From: Eubacterium limosum
Lineage (GTDB): Bacteria; Bacillota; Clostridia; Eubacteriales; Eubacteriaceae
DNA: 35,905 nucleotides
Direction: 5' to 3'
Assembly: GCA_959020865.1 (NCBI GenBank)
Contig: CAUEUD010000006.1
Location: 1 to 35,905 of the forward strand
Shown here: piece after piece, positions 1-7,403 of the stretch
Layout: every line of letters begins with the position of its first letter
How positions within the stretch are numbered: position 1 is the first letter of the stretch
Made by a program: the position numbers and the translations under genes
The notes under the pieces: model-generated
What the model saw: only the letters and a program-made list of their open reading frames with translations
Databases searched by the model: none
What the model was told of the DNA's origin: nothing

Positions 1-14
1 CTGTTTTAAACCAT

Positions 15-47
15 TAAAAAGACCGCGGACAGATAATGTCCACGGCC
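15..47 (-). terminator. Terminator of the DUF2268 gene
   Basis: On the minus strand a 10-bp stem (GGCCGTGGAC / GTCCGCGGTC, two G-U pairs, 7-nt loop) is followed at once by TTTTT. It lies about 50 nt beyond the stop of the DUF2268 gene, as expected for an intrinsic terminator. Confidence 0.8.
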
Positions 48-99
48 TTACATCACTCTTATTTTCCTGCTTTTATCATAGAAAGGCCAGGCTTCCCTG

Positions 100-1011
100 T
101 CAATGCCCCCAAAAATCCGAACATTCTGCCATAATCTCAGCGGCTGGTTTCAGGGTTGCTTCCACAATAGGGACGCCTGTTTTTTTGAGATAATGGCGGA
201 TCATATGATAACCGCAGGCATACCCTGCGCAATAAGGCATCCCCACCGGGAAGAAATGCTGTATCTCTGCTATCTCGTCGCCGTAGAGCCAGGGCGTGAT
301 GCCATCAAAGCCGGTTACATCAAAAACTTCAACAATCCTTGGTTTTATAACCGCTTCCAAAACTGACGCATCTGTTTTAGTTACCCACGGACCAACGGCT
401 TTCTCCCCGTAGAGAGCCGCGGCAAAATTTTCGGCCAGCCCCTCACTTACCATCATTTCGGCCAGCGTAATATCCGTCCGCCATTTCTGGAATTGAAACC
501 GCACATTATGATTGCACTCATGGGCCAGGGCCGCAGGCATCCTGGCGACCGTCGCTTCACTCGGCACCAGTGAGCCCAAAATATAGCCTGGAATGCCGCC
601 GTCCCCGCAGTAACCCTCACTCATCTGTGTATATGGATTATCCGGATTGGCCAGAAGAAGGGTAAAAAAGTATTCCTGAACCGGCAGTTCGATACCCGCC
701 TTTACAAAACAATCCAAAGATTTCTTTATAGCCGTCTCGCTGGCAGACCAAAGACTTTCTTTTTTAAGCCACTCCACCGCTTCTTTCTGTGAATGATCCA
801 CCCTTTCTGGTGGGAAAAGCCCCATCATTTCAGAGGCCATCACCACATCGTAGCCGCCTTTCCGGGCAGCCTTAATCGGCACATTGATACATGCCCACTT
901 GTACTCAAAAGGCTTCATCATCTCATAACGGTAAAGGTCATCTCTTTTTCCAGCAGAAGCGTTCATCATCTTTTCATAAATTTTGCCAGAATAAATGGCA
1001 TTGATTTTCAT
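100..1011 (-). CDS. DUF2268-type putative zinc metalloprotease
   Basis: A 303-residue protein with no signal peptide or membrane segment, so probably cytoplasmic. The motif HECNH at residues 164-168 fits the HExxH zinc-binding and catalytic signature, and SEGLAE at 189-194 supplies the downstream glutamate that would be the third ligand. Spacing and surrounding sequence resemble the DUF2268 family of predicted Zn-dependent proteases; its substrates are not established. The start is supported by GAGGAG about 8 nt upstream of the ATG. It is monocistronic: a terminator follows and its own promoter lies in the 65-nt gap before it. That promoter has a 19-bp spacer typical of MerR-activated genes, so expression may respond to a small-molecule effector. 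Protease activity is inferred from motifs only. Confidence 0.75.
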   Translation of the reverse strand: MKINAIYSGKIYEKMMNASAGKRDDLYRYEMMKPFEYKWACINVPIKAARKGGYDVVMASEMMGLFPPERVDHSQKEAVEWLKKESLWSASETAIKKSLDCFVKAGIELPVQEYFFTLLLANPDNPYTQMSEGYCGDGGIPGYILGSLVPSEATVARMPAALAHECNHNVRFQFQKWRTDITLAEMMVSEGLAENFAAALYGEKAVGPWVTKTDASVLEAVIKPRIVEVFDVTGFDGITPWLYGDEIAEIQHFFPVGMPYCAGYACGYHMIRHYLKKTGVPIVEATLKPAAEIMAECSDFWGH

Positions 1012-1042
1012 AAAACGTCATCTCCTCTCGTGTCTTAATCAC

Positions 1043-1073
1043 AGTTTAAGGGATAACGCCGCGTAAAGGTCAA
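1043..1073 (-). promoter_or_regulatory. MerR-type promoter of the DUF2268 gene
   Basis: On the minus strand TTGACC (1068-1073) and TAAACT (1043-1048) are separated by 19 bp, the over-long spacer characteristic of MerR-family targets. The spacer begins CTTTACGC, a typical MerR half-site, but the second arm is a poor match. The same TTGACC-N19-TAAACT layout precedes the MerR gene at 15605-16399. Which MerR protein acts here is unknown. Confidence 0.5.
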
Positions 1074-1076
1074 GCT

Positions 1077-1583
1077 TTATTTAAAAGCCTGAGGGCATTT
1101 TTTCATTAAAAAGCTTTTGAAATCAGCTGCACCGCCGGCAGTAAAGCCATCCTTATCAAGAATATGCATTTTTCCGCCAGCCACGATCACGAAGGTATGC
1201 CCTGTTTCATAGATTTTTTCAATCTGTTTGTAAAAAACAGGCCGCTCTGCCTCAGCCGTTTTCCAAACCATCTTATCCTTGGTGATAGTCCATTTAAAGC
1301 CACTGGCCGGAAAAATATCTTTTTGCTCATTGTAGGCTCTCTCTGCCGAAAAGCGGTATCCCTGAAAATAGACAAGCACCAGCAGTATTCCCATCACTAT
1401 AAATATCACGCCTGCCGGCCATGACGCTCTCGACAGATAATAGTAGGCGCAAACAAAACAAAAAGCAGCCATGAGTAAATAGAACCAGCGTTTTTTCAGA
1501 GCGTTTTTCTGATACCATTTTCCCTGTGCCTCAAGATAAATTTTTTTGCCGTAAATGGTTGTGTTTTCAAATAATGTTTTCAT
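1077..1583 (-). CDS. YcxB-like two-TM membrane protein
   Basis: The start chosen is the ATG at 1583 (168 residues), because AAAGGAAG lies 6 nt before it; an in-frame ATG 15 codons upstream has no ribosome site. The protein has a basic N-terminus, two adjacent hydrophobic segments (about residues 33-50 and 55-75), and a soluble C-terminal domain of about 85 residues containing WTITKDKMVWKT and a bridging K-Q-I-E-K-I-Y motif. This arrangement matches the YcxB-like family of bacterial membrane proteins, whose function is not known. A TATAAT at 1617-1622 on the minus strand is the likely -10 box, with no convincing -35. It is divergent from the methyltransferase-like gene. Confidence 0.65.
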   Translation of the reverse strand: MKTLFENTTIYGKKIYLEAQGKWYQKNALKKRWFYLLMAAFCFVCAYYYLSRASWPAGVIFIVMGILLVLVYFQGYRFSAERAYNEQKDIFPASGFKWTITKDKMVWKTAEAERPVFYKQIEKIYETGHTFVIVAGGKMHILDKDGFTAGGAADFKSFLMKKCPQAFK

Positions 1584-1660
1584 TTTGCTTCCTTTTATTT
1601 TTTCGATAATGGCTCTATTATACACCAATTGTACCGCAAATGGTAAATTTAATTTTTATC

Positions 1661-1689
1661 TGGGCATTCCGTCCTAAATTCGTTATAAT
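1661..1689 (+). promoter_or_regulatory. Sigma-A promoter for the methyltransferase-like gene
   Basis: TGGGCA (1661-1666), a 17-bp spacer and a perfect TATAAT (1684-1689) lie about 40 nt upstream of the start codon at 1731. Confidence 0.65.
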
Positions 1690-1730
1690 GGGTATAAGTT
1701 TTGCATCATCAATTTCAGAAAGGAAAGATC

Positions 1731-2225
1731 ATGGATAACAACAATACCATTAATTTGAACTCTGAATACTCCGCGGGCTTTCAGATTGAACTCCTGGATT
1801 TAGATATGGATAAGCTGGAAGACCCCATTTTAGTTGTGGGCTCCGGCGCTACAGGTAATCTCGTTTTCTTTTTAAACGCACAGGGCCACCGCGCCTGCGG
1901 CATTGACCCCAGCGCCGAAGATACAGATGTTACGCGCGCATCCGATTTTTTACACGTCGATTACGGTAAGGACTACTGGGGCAGTATTCTCTCCCCCCTG
2001 GCCTTTATTAAAGAAATGTCTGCTGCCATGTCCGCAAAGGACGGCAGTGACCTGGAATGGGTAAAGTGCTATAAATCTATTCTGACAGCGCTTAAAAAGG
2101 GCGGCTCCTTTATTTACGCTCCTTCCCTCCCCTATATCGAGGATATTCTGCCAAAAGAGCAGTTTGAAATAACCCGCAGCACCATTCGTGAAAATCTGTC
2201 CCGCACAAAGATCACAAGAAAATAA
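1731..2225 (+). CDS. Small methyltransferase-like (Rossmann) protein
   Basis: A 164-residue protein starting at the ATG at 1731, preceded by AAGGAAAG; an upstream in-frame ATG lacks a ribosome site. Residues near 35-70 contain VVGSGATGN and, after a helix, CGIDPS, resembling motif I and the acidic end of beta-2 of class I SAM-dependent methyltransferases. Later, a GGSFIYAPSLPYIEDILP stretch resembles the beta-5 region. The total is shorter than a normal class I methyltransferase (usually 200 or more residues), and the glycine motif is atypical, so it may be a minimal or inactive relative. It has its own promoter and shares a terminator with the convergent ABC permease gene. Substrate unknown. 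Confidence 0.55.
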   Translation: MDNNNTINLNSEYSAGFQIELLDLDMDKLEDPILVVGSGATGNLVFFLNAQGHRACGIDPSAEDTDVTRASDFLHVDYGKDYWGSILSPLAFIKEMSAAMSAKDGSDLEWVKCYKSILTALKKGGSFIYAPSLPYIEDILPKEQFEITRSTIRENLSRTKITRK

Positions 2226-2227
2226 TA

Positions 2228-2266
2228 AAAGAGATGATGCGACAAAACGCCGTATCATCTCTTTTT
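2228..2266. terminator. Bidirectional terminator, member of a recurring stem-loop family
   Basis: A long stem (AAAGAGATGATGCG / CGTATCATCTCTTT, one G-U) with A-run before and T-run after works in both directions, for the methyltransferase-like gene and the ABC permease whose stop codon lies inside it. Nearly the same sequence occurs at 15565-15603 and 18528-18569. Confidence 0.85.
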
Positions 2267-3055
2267 GCTTTTTGAACCGGCTGCCGCAACCGCCGCCCTC
2301 TGCCAATGACTGTTTTTCTGCACATGCTTATCGGTTCTCAGGACCATCACAATGGATAGAAGCAGTGTCAGCGCCAGCACTGTACAGCATAGGGGCAGGT
2401 TATAGGCAAAGCCTTCTGAAAAAGCACCTGGATCAATACTGTAATTGATAAGGGCAAAGCCAGCCGTGAGCGGATACACATTTCCAAGTCCGTGGCCTGC
2501 CACCAGACCGCCGCAGACCCCGTAAAAGAAGGCAAACCCCACCCCCGCGACAAAGCCGCCTGGCTTTTTACTGGTAAAAACAATGATGGGCAGTACCGCA
2601 ATATACACGCACAGGTTCATGACCACCATCTGCACAAGCGACTGAACTGCCAGATTTGCTGTAAAGCCTTCCAGCCCTGATATTCCGGCAAACAGTACGG
2701 TTGCCAGGAAACTGCCGACTCCCGACAGCGCCACCAGAGCCGTGATAACCAAAAGCTTAGCGGTCAGCAGCTTACTGAAAGGGACGGGTATGGTCAGCAG
2801 GTTTTTAAGGGTATCATCTGTCCACTCTCTTGAAATGATGTAGCCTGCCAGCAGCGTAAAAACCAGAGGATTGACCGCGTCAAAATTTGTCCAGATCGTA
2901 TTGTCCGAAAATTCCGTGAACGTATAGCTGCCGCTGGTATCCATGGAGATGGTAAACCAGGACAGCAGCGGCCCGCAGAGCATGGCGGCTGCCGCCACCC
3001 ATACAATGGAATAGCGCTTGAGCTTGAATATTTCTGTCTTGATCAGTTTAAGCAT
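2255..3055 (-). CDS. ABC-2 type permease (antimicrobial peptide resistance type)
   Basis: A 266-residue integral membrane protein. The ATG at 3055 is chosen because GGGAGGG lies upstream and because the resulting N-terminus (MLKLIKTEIFKLKR) aligns with that of the neighbouring permease (start-LKLVRCEFLKLKR). About six hydrophobic segments are visible, and the cytosolic motif EWTDDTLKNLLTIP before the third segment parallels ERDNDTLKNLRTIP in its neighbour. Such paired permeases with one ATPase are typical of LanEG/BcrB-like export or immunity systems against peptide antibiotics such as lantibiotics or bacitracin. It is the last gene of the module; the exact peptide is not predictable. Confidence 0.8.
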   Translation of the reverse strand: MLKLIKTEIFKLKRYSIVWVAAAAMLCGPLLSWFTISMDTSGSYTFTEFSDNTIWTNFDAVNPLVFTLLAGYIISREWTDDTLKNLLTIPVPFSKLLTAKLLVITALVALSGVGSFLATVLFAGISGLEGFTANLAVQSLVQMVVMNLCVYIAVLPIIVFTSKKPGGFVAGVGFAFFYGVCGGLVAGHGLGNVYPLTAGFALINYSIDPGAFSEGFAYNLPLCCTVLALTLLLSIVMVLRTDKHVQKNSHWQRAAVAAAGSKSKKR

Positions 3056-3142
3056 TTTTCTTTTCCCTCCCGCTGGTAATATAGATAAGTTTAAAAACCG
3101 CCGCAATACTCAAAATCCACTTTAACTTTTTCACAGTGCACC

Positions 3143-3937
3143 TCAGCTTTCACGTTTACTGTAGATAAACAAAATACCAGCAATGGACAGCGCCGCGATC
3201 AACCCGACAATCCCGGCCGCCATTGGCAGGGATACGGCTGTTTTTTTAACGGCTTCCGCGGCCGCATCACCCTGAATCGCCATATTCTGCCAGCGCCAGA
3301 TAAGCGGGACAGGCAGAATGGTAAGCAGCGGATTGGTGATATTACCGCTTGTAAAGCTGGTACTCGCCACGCCAAAGCCCCCCACCGAGTAAAACAGGGA
3401 CAGAAGAATCGAAAAAATATAGCTCCGATTGAAAAAGACGATGGCAATGACCACTGGCAGGGTTCCGGCAGTCAGGAGAATACCAGTCATAATGCTGATC
3501 CACAGCTTATAGCCCACCCCATTGATGCCGCCGCCGATCAATCCACCCACCATGGATGAGGCCATGAGCGCAACGGAATAAAAAATGCCTAATATAAACA
3601 ATGTAATGATCTTGGCCGCAATAATCTGATTACTGCTGAGGGGAATGGTCCGCAAATTTTTTAGTGTGTCGTTATCCCTTTCCATGTAAAACAGCATGGC
3701 TGCCACGATCCCAATAATGCAGGGCATAGAGATAAAATTTCCAAAGCCCACAATCATACCGAACAGGCCGTCGTACATTTCTTCAGGCGGCATAAGCTGA
3801 CCCGCACTCTGTCCGATGCCGGTTTTCAGGACAATGGTCGTGAGCGGAATGGGCATGATACAGGCCGCCAGCATGATAAAAAGCACAAATTTTTTGCGCT
3901 TCAGTTTTAAAAACTCACAGCGTACAAGCTTAAGCAA
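3143..3937 (-). CDS. ABC-2 type permease, partner of the neighbouring permease
   Basis: A 264-residue membrane protein with about six hydrophobic segments. The start is probably TTG at 3937: a GGGGG ribosome site lies upstream, and the reading then begins with LLKLVRCEFLKLKRK, matching the start of the paralogous permease downstream. The start overlaps the stop of the ATPase gene by 8 nt, indicating translational coupling. It shares the DTLKNLRTIPLS motif with the other permease, probably the coupling region contacting the ATPase. Together with the ATPase and second permease it would form a heteromeric transporter that removes peptide antibiotics from the membrane. An annotation that starts at the upstream ATG would wrongly add 17 residues. 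Confidence 0.8.
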   Translation of the reverse strand: MLKLVRCEFLKLKRKKFVLFIMLAACIMPIPLTTIVLKTGIGQSAGQLMPPEEMYDGLFGMIVGFGNFISMPCIIGIVAAMLFYMERDNDTLKNLRTIPLSSNQIIAAKIITLFILGIFYSVALMASSMVGGLIGGGINGVGYKLWISIMTGILLTAGTLPVVIAIVFFNRSYIFSILLSLFYSVGGFGVASTSFTSGNITNPLLTILPVPLIWRWQNMAIQGDAAAEAVKKTAVSLPMAAGIVGLIAALSIAGILFIYSKRES

Positions 3938-4853
3938 TGCCGACACCCCCTGTGACCTTTTTGAAATAATCCTCCAGGGTATCTTCACAGATGTGGGCGT
4001 CGTCCACCGTCAGCTCATTCTCCACGAAACATTTTGTCAGTGTGCCGACCCTAAAGGTCGTATCGAACAGCCGCAGTGTCTGTCCGTCGTCAATACTGAA
4101 ATCATTGGTTTTAAAGACCTTTTCCAGAATACGCGCCGCTTTAGCCGTATCGGACAAAACAAAACGGATATACATCTGGTTTTTATCCCTGAGCACAGAC
4201 ATACTCTCTTCCTCCAAAAGCACACCGTTATCAATAATGCCCACATCGTCGGCCAGAAGCTCAATTTCTGAAAGAATGTGGCTGGATACCAGGATGGTTT
4301 TTCCCTTTTTCGCAAATGCTTTGAGCAGATCACGGATCTCTGCGATACCGATGGGGTCCAGGCCATTGATGGGCTCATCCAGAATTAAAAGCTCGGGGTC
4401 GTGCATAACGGCCAGGGCAATGGCCAGGCGCTGTTTCATACCCAGCGAATACTTGGAAAAGAGCTTTTTGTCTTTGTATGGAAGCCCCACAAGCTCAAGG
4501 GATTCCCGGACTGCATCCTTTCTAGGAATGCCACGAAGCGTGGCAAAAATGTTCAAATTTTCTGTTCCAGTCAGGTTGGGATAAAAGCCTGGTGACTCGA
4601 TCAGGTTTCCAATCCTGGGATACAGAGTTTTACCGTCCTTAAGCGGGTCTTTCCCAAAGATACGGATAGCGCCCTGAGTGGGCTCAGTTAATCCCAGAAG
4701 CATTCGCATGGTGGTGGTTTTTCCTGCGCCGTTGCGGCCCAGCAGGCCATATATCTTTCCTCTGCGCACATGCAGATCAAGAGACGAAACACTGACCTGA
4801 TCGCCATAAACCTTTGTCAGATTTTTTGTAGCGATAACATATTTTTCCTTCAT
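3930..4853 (-). CDS. ABC transporter ATPase, BcrA/LanF-like
   Basis: A 307-residue ATPase. Walker A is GRNGAGKTT (39-47), the signature is YSLGMKQR, Walker B is LLILDEPINGLDP, and the H-loop is SSHILSE. The one-residue change in the signature (SLGMKQR in place of SGGQ) is standard for the BcrA/LanF group of drug and bacteriocin resistance ATPases. The C-terminal 90 residues form the accessory domain of this group. AGGAGG lies 9 nt before the ATG. It is the first transporter gene, and the 89-nt gap behind the kinase gene contains a promoter with three direct repeats, so it can be induced separately from the sensor genes. It powers the two ABC-2 permeases downstream. Confidence 0.88.
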   Translation of the reverse strand: MKEKYVIATKNLTKVYGDQVSVSSLDLHVRRGKIYGLLGRNGAGKTTTMRMLLGLTEPTQGAIRIFGKDPLKDGKTLYPRIGNLIESPGFYPNLTGTENLNIFATLRGIPRKDAVRESLELVGLPYKDKKLFSKYSLGMKQRLAIALAVMHDPELLILDEPINGLDPIGIAEIRDLLKAFAKKGKTILVSSHILSEIELLADDVGIIDNGVLLEEESMSVLRDKNQMYIRFVLSDTAKAARILEKVFKTNDFSIDDGQTLRLFDTTFRVGTLTKCFVENELTVDDAHICEDTLEDYFKKVTGGVGIA

Positions 4854-4882
4854 AGTTCAGATCCTCCTCTGTTGATACTGCT

Positions 4883-4935
4883 ATGATACCACCTGTGTCC
4901 TGCCCCAACCTTGCCTCAACCTTGCTTTAACCTTG
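4883..4935 (-). promoter_or_regulatory. Inducible promoter with three response-regulator-like repeats
   Basis: AACCTTG occurs at 4907-4913, 4918-4924 and 4929-4935, an exact 11-bp period (one helical turn), as in binding sites of OmpR-family regulators. On the minus strand the nearest repeat covers the -35 position of a TATCAT -10 box (4883-4888). The likely binder is the response regulator encoded just upstream (5869-6567). Confidence 0.6.
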
Positions 4936-4942
4936 TCTTTCA

Positions 4943-5866
4943 TCAAACCGGCTTAAAATCCAGAAGAAAGCTCGTCCCTTTTCCCACTTCGCTCGTCACA
5001 CGGATGCCGCCATTCTGCAGCCGGACCAGCTGCTCCACAATGGAGAGCCCAAGGCCGCTGCCCTTGCCCATTCTGGCAGGATCACATTTATAAAGACGAT
5101 CAAAAATATGATCCAGTTCCCTCGCCGGTATCCCCCTTCCGTTATCCTTTACCCATATCTCCACACAGTCCTTCTTTTCCTCTACGCCAACAGAAATCGC
5201 AGAAGCGCTGCTGTGGCTCACCACGTTTTGTATCAGATTATTTAAAATCCTTCTGTAAGCCGCTGTATCCAGAGAGACGGTGATGCACTTTTCCGGGATA
5301 AAAAAAGCATAATCAATTTTATTTTGCTCAAAAACCGGAAGCCAGTCACTCAGAACGGTCTGGGTCATTTCCGTCACATTCACCGGAGCGATTTCCAGAA
5401 CCCGCTCGTTGGAGTTCAGCTTAAACCATTCAAAAAGATCATCCACATACATCTGGAGACTGTGGGCCTTTTCACGGGCTGTCTCAATATACGCCTCCCG
5501 CTCCCCGCCCTCAACCAGATGACTGTGGACAGCGTCCAGATAGCCGATAAGGGTGGTGAGCGGCGTCCGGACGTCGTGAGAAAGACTGGTCATCATCTGT
5601 CTGTTGGCCTGATCGCGTTCATTGAGCTCCGCGATTGTATCGCGATAGCCCTCCATAATATCGTTGATTTTATAAAAAAAGGGCGCCAAAATGTTATCCG
5701 GAGCTGCCAGAATACGGCGGTTCAGATTGCCGTTTCGGATATCTTCGAGTGCTTCATTCATATCCCGGACGCTTTTGCGTGCCTGATAGAGTTTTCCTGC
5801 CAAAACAAGAATCGCACCGCCGGCAAGGAACAAAAGCGCTGTCAGCAGCATTTCCAATCCTTTCAT
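4943..5866 (-). CDS. Sensor histidine kinase of the first resistance module
   Basis: A 307-residue kinase. The ATG at 5866 is chosen since GGAGG sits 7 nt upstream; a GTG two codons earlier is possible. One N-terminal membrane helix (about residues 6-24) is followed by a HAMP-like linker (about 28-80), a HisKA domain with SLSHDVRTPL (phosphorylated His97), and a HATPase_c domain with NLIQNVVSHS (N box), DNGRGIP (G1) and GKGSGLGLSI (G2). No real extracellular domain is present, so it probably senses within the membrane or through the transporter. It follows its response regulator with an overlapping junction, and controls the ABC genes downstream by inference. Confidence 0.9.
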   Translation of the reverse strand: MKGLEMLLTALLFLAGGAILVLAGKLYQARKSVRDMNEALEDIRNGNLNRRILAAPDNILAPFFYKINDIMEGYRDTIAELNERDQANRQMMTSLSHDVRTPLTTLIGYLDAVHSHLVEGGEREAYIETAREKAHSLQMYVDDLFEWFKLNSNERVLEIAPVNVTEMTQTVLSDWLPVFEQNKIDYAFFIPEKCITVSLDTAAYRRILNNLIQNVVSHSSASAISVGVEEKKDCVEIWVKDNGRGIPARELDHIFDRLYKCDPARMGKGSGLGLSIVEQLVRLQNGGIRVTSEVGKGTSFLLDFKPV

Positions 5867-5868
5867 GA

Positions 5869-6567
5869 TCACACCTCCGCGTTAAAACGGTAGCCTACGC
5901 CCTTGATGGTCTGGATATAGATCGGCTTTTTGGAATCCGGTTCAATAAGTCGGCGTATTTTGCTGATATGCGCCATGATATTGCTGTCATCATACAGGTA
6001 TTCTTCCTGCCAGACCTCCTCATAGATCTGCTTTTTAGTCAGGGCGCGCCCTTTGTTTTTAGCCAAATAATATAAAATATCAAACTCCTTTGTCTGGAGC
6101 TCAATCCCTTTGCCGCAAACTGTAACCAGCCGCCTGTCCGGGTCGATTTCAAGATTTTTAAAGCTCAGCCGCTGGCTGTTTTCCGCTTCGCTGCCGTTAA
6201 GAATCGTATAGCGTCTCACCAACGAATGAACCCTGGCGCTGAACTCGTTAATATCAAAGGGCTTTGTGAGATAATCATCAGCCCCGAGCCGGAGCCCGTA
6301 TACCTTGTCGATATTATCGTCCCGGGCTGTCAGCATCAATACTGGCACCGCGCTGGTTTCACGGATTTTCCTGAGCACCTCGAATCCGTCCAGACCAGGC
6401 ATCATTACATCCAGCACCACGAGTACCGGGCTGCCCTCCTCCAGCTTTTCAAGCCCTTCATGGCCGTCGCCGGCGCAGACCGCTTCAAATCCATCGCAGG
6501 TGACGCATTTTTCGAGCAGGGCGCAAAGCTTAGGATCATCGTCAATGATTATAATTCTATTTTTCAT
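5869..6567 (-). CDS. OmpR-family response regulator of the first module
   Basis: A 232-residue regulator. The receiver domain has IIDDD (acidic pocket), phospho-acceptor Asp53 in VLDVMMPG, and the conserved lysine in LTKPFD. The C-terminal winged helix (about 135-230) ends with the typical YIQTIKGVGYRF. GAGGAG lies 7 nt upstream of the ATG. It is the first gene of the five-gene module and its stop abuts the kinase start. The AACCTTG repeats in front of the ABC genes are the best candidate target. Confidence 0.92.
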   Translation of the reverse strand: MKNRIIIIDDDPKLCALLEKCVTCDGFEAVCAGDGHEGLEKLEEGSPVLVVLDVMMPGLDGFEVLRKIRETSAVPVLMLTARDDNIDKVYGLRLGADDYLTKPFDINEFSARVHSLVRRYTILNGSEAENSQRLSFKNLEIDPDRRLVTVCGKGIELQTKEFDILYYLAKNKGRALTKKQIYEEVWQEEYLYDDSNIMAHISKIRRLIEPDSKKPIYIQTIKGVGYRFNAEV

Positions 6568-6629
6568 TTTGCTCCTCTTTTGTCCATGATTGTCTTTTCA
6601 TTCTAACATCTTCTGCTGAAAAAAAGAAC

Positions 6630-6661
6630 AAAAAATAAAAAAGGGCCTGAAAATTCAGGCC
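6630..6661 (-). terminator. Terminator after the MATE pseudogene
   Basis: On the minus strand GGCCTGA-AAAT-like loop-TCAGGCC is followed by a long T-rich run. It lies just after the stop of the MATE remnant and before the regulator gene, so it survives as a transcription barrier. Confidence 0.75.
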
Positions 6662-6672
6662 GTTGTTCAGCG

Positions 6673-7395
6673 TTATTCGATGGCGTTTTCCAAAGAGTCG
6701 CGCATTCTTTTCATGCGCCGCATTTCGCCCAGAACCATGATCATGGCAACTGCAAAGGCTGCGAAATCAGCGATCAGTCCCGCATACATGATGCCGTTAA
6801 TGCCGAAGCAAAAGGATCAACGGCAAAAGGAAAATGATCTGTCGTGTCATTGAAATAAAAATTCCTTTAGCCGGCTTACCAATAGCGATAAAAAAGTTTC
6901 CAGTAACAGGCTGGACGCTGTTGACCAGCGTGTCAAACATAAAAATCCGAAAATAAAGCTCTGTAAATTCAAAGTAGACCCCGCTCCCTGTTCCAAAAAT
7001 GCTGATAATCTGTCTTGGAAAAATTTGAAAGCACAAAAATGACACCACCAAGACCACTGAGGCGCTGAGAATCGCCAGCTTATAGGTCCTCTCGAAGCTT
7101 GAAATCGGAACGGTTAAACCGGATGTTTCTAAAACGGGTTGTATACCAGAGCGCACAGGCGCAGGAAACCATCTGTGAAAATGTAGTGGCAATGGATGCC
7201 CCTGCAATGCTCATGCCAAAGCCAAACATCAACAGGGGGCCCGGATGGTATTGAGCACTATGCGGGCTGCCATCTGATTTATGATATTGCTGGTTCCGTT
7301 GGCGAAATCAGCAATGGAATGGCGAACGGGTATAGGTCATGGCATAGCCCAAAACATCCTGTGCCACACCGAATGCCAGCATCAGCGGCTGCGAA
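6673..7395 (-). pseudogene. Decayed MATE-family efflux pump, C-terminal half
   Basis: Pieces in different minus frames read as the later part of a multidrug MATE antiporter, in order: VSQPLMLAFGVAQDVLGYAM (from about 7395), IPLLI, ANGTSNII, LMFGFGMSIAGASIATTFSQ (about 7240-7180), then a longer intact piece (about 7110-6800) with FERTYKLAI and FPRQIISIFGTG, and finally FGINGIMYAGLIADF to a stop at 6673. At least four frame changes are needed, near 7330-7310, 7238, 7117 and 6805. The N-terminal half is missing and the remaining start abuts the stop of the radical SAM gene, inside what looks like half of that gene's terminator. A functional pump would need about 450 residues, so this is non-functional. 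Confidence 0.85.
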
Positions 7396-7403
7396 ACACC
7401 GTA

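Noticed and set aside
3991..4584. A 197-codon open frame opposite the ABC ATPase
   Set aside because: It is antisense to a well-supported ATPase gene, is serine-rich from reverse reading of common codons, and has no ribosome site or family likeness.
4907..4935. CRISPR-like or satellite repeat
   Set aside because: Three 7-bp units with 4-bp spacers are far too short for CRISPR; position and period fit a regulator binding site.
6797..7207. A 136-codon frame as an intact small membrane protein
   Set aside because: Its first 30 residues are out-of-frame reading, and the rest is an internal piece of a MATE pump continued in other frames on both sides, so it belongs to a pseudogene.
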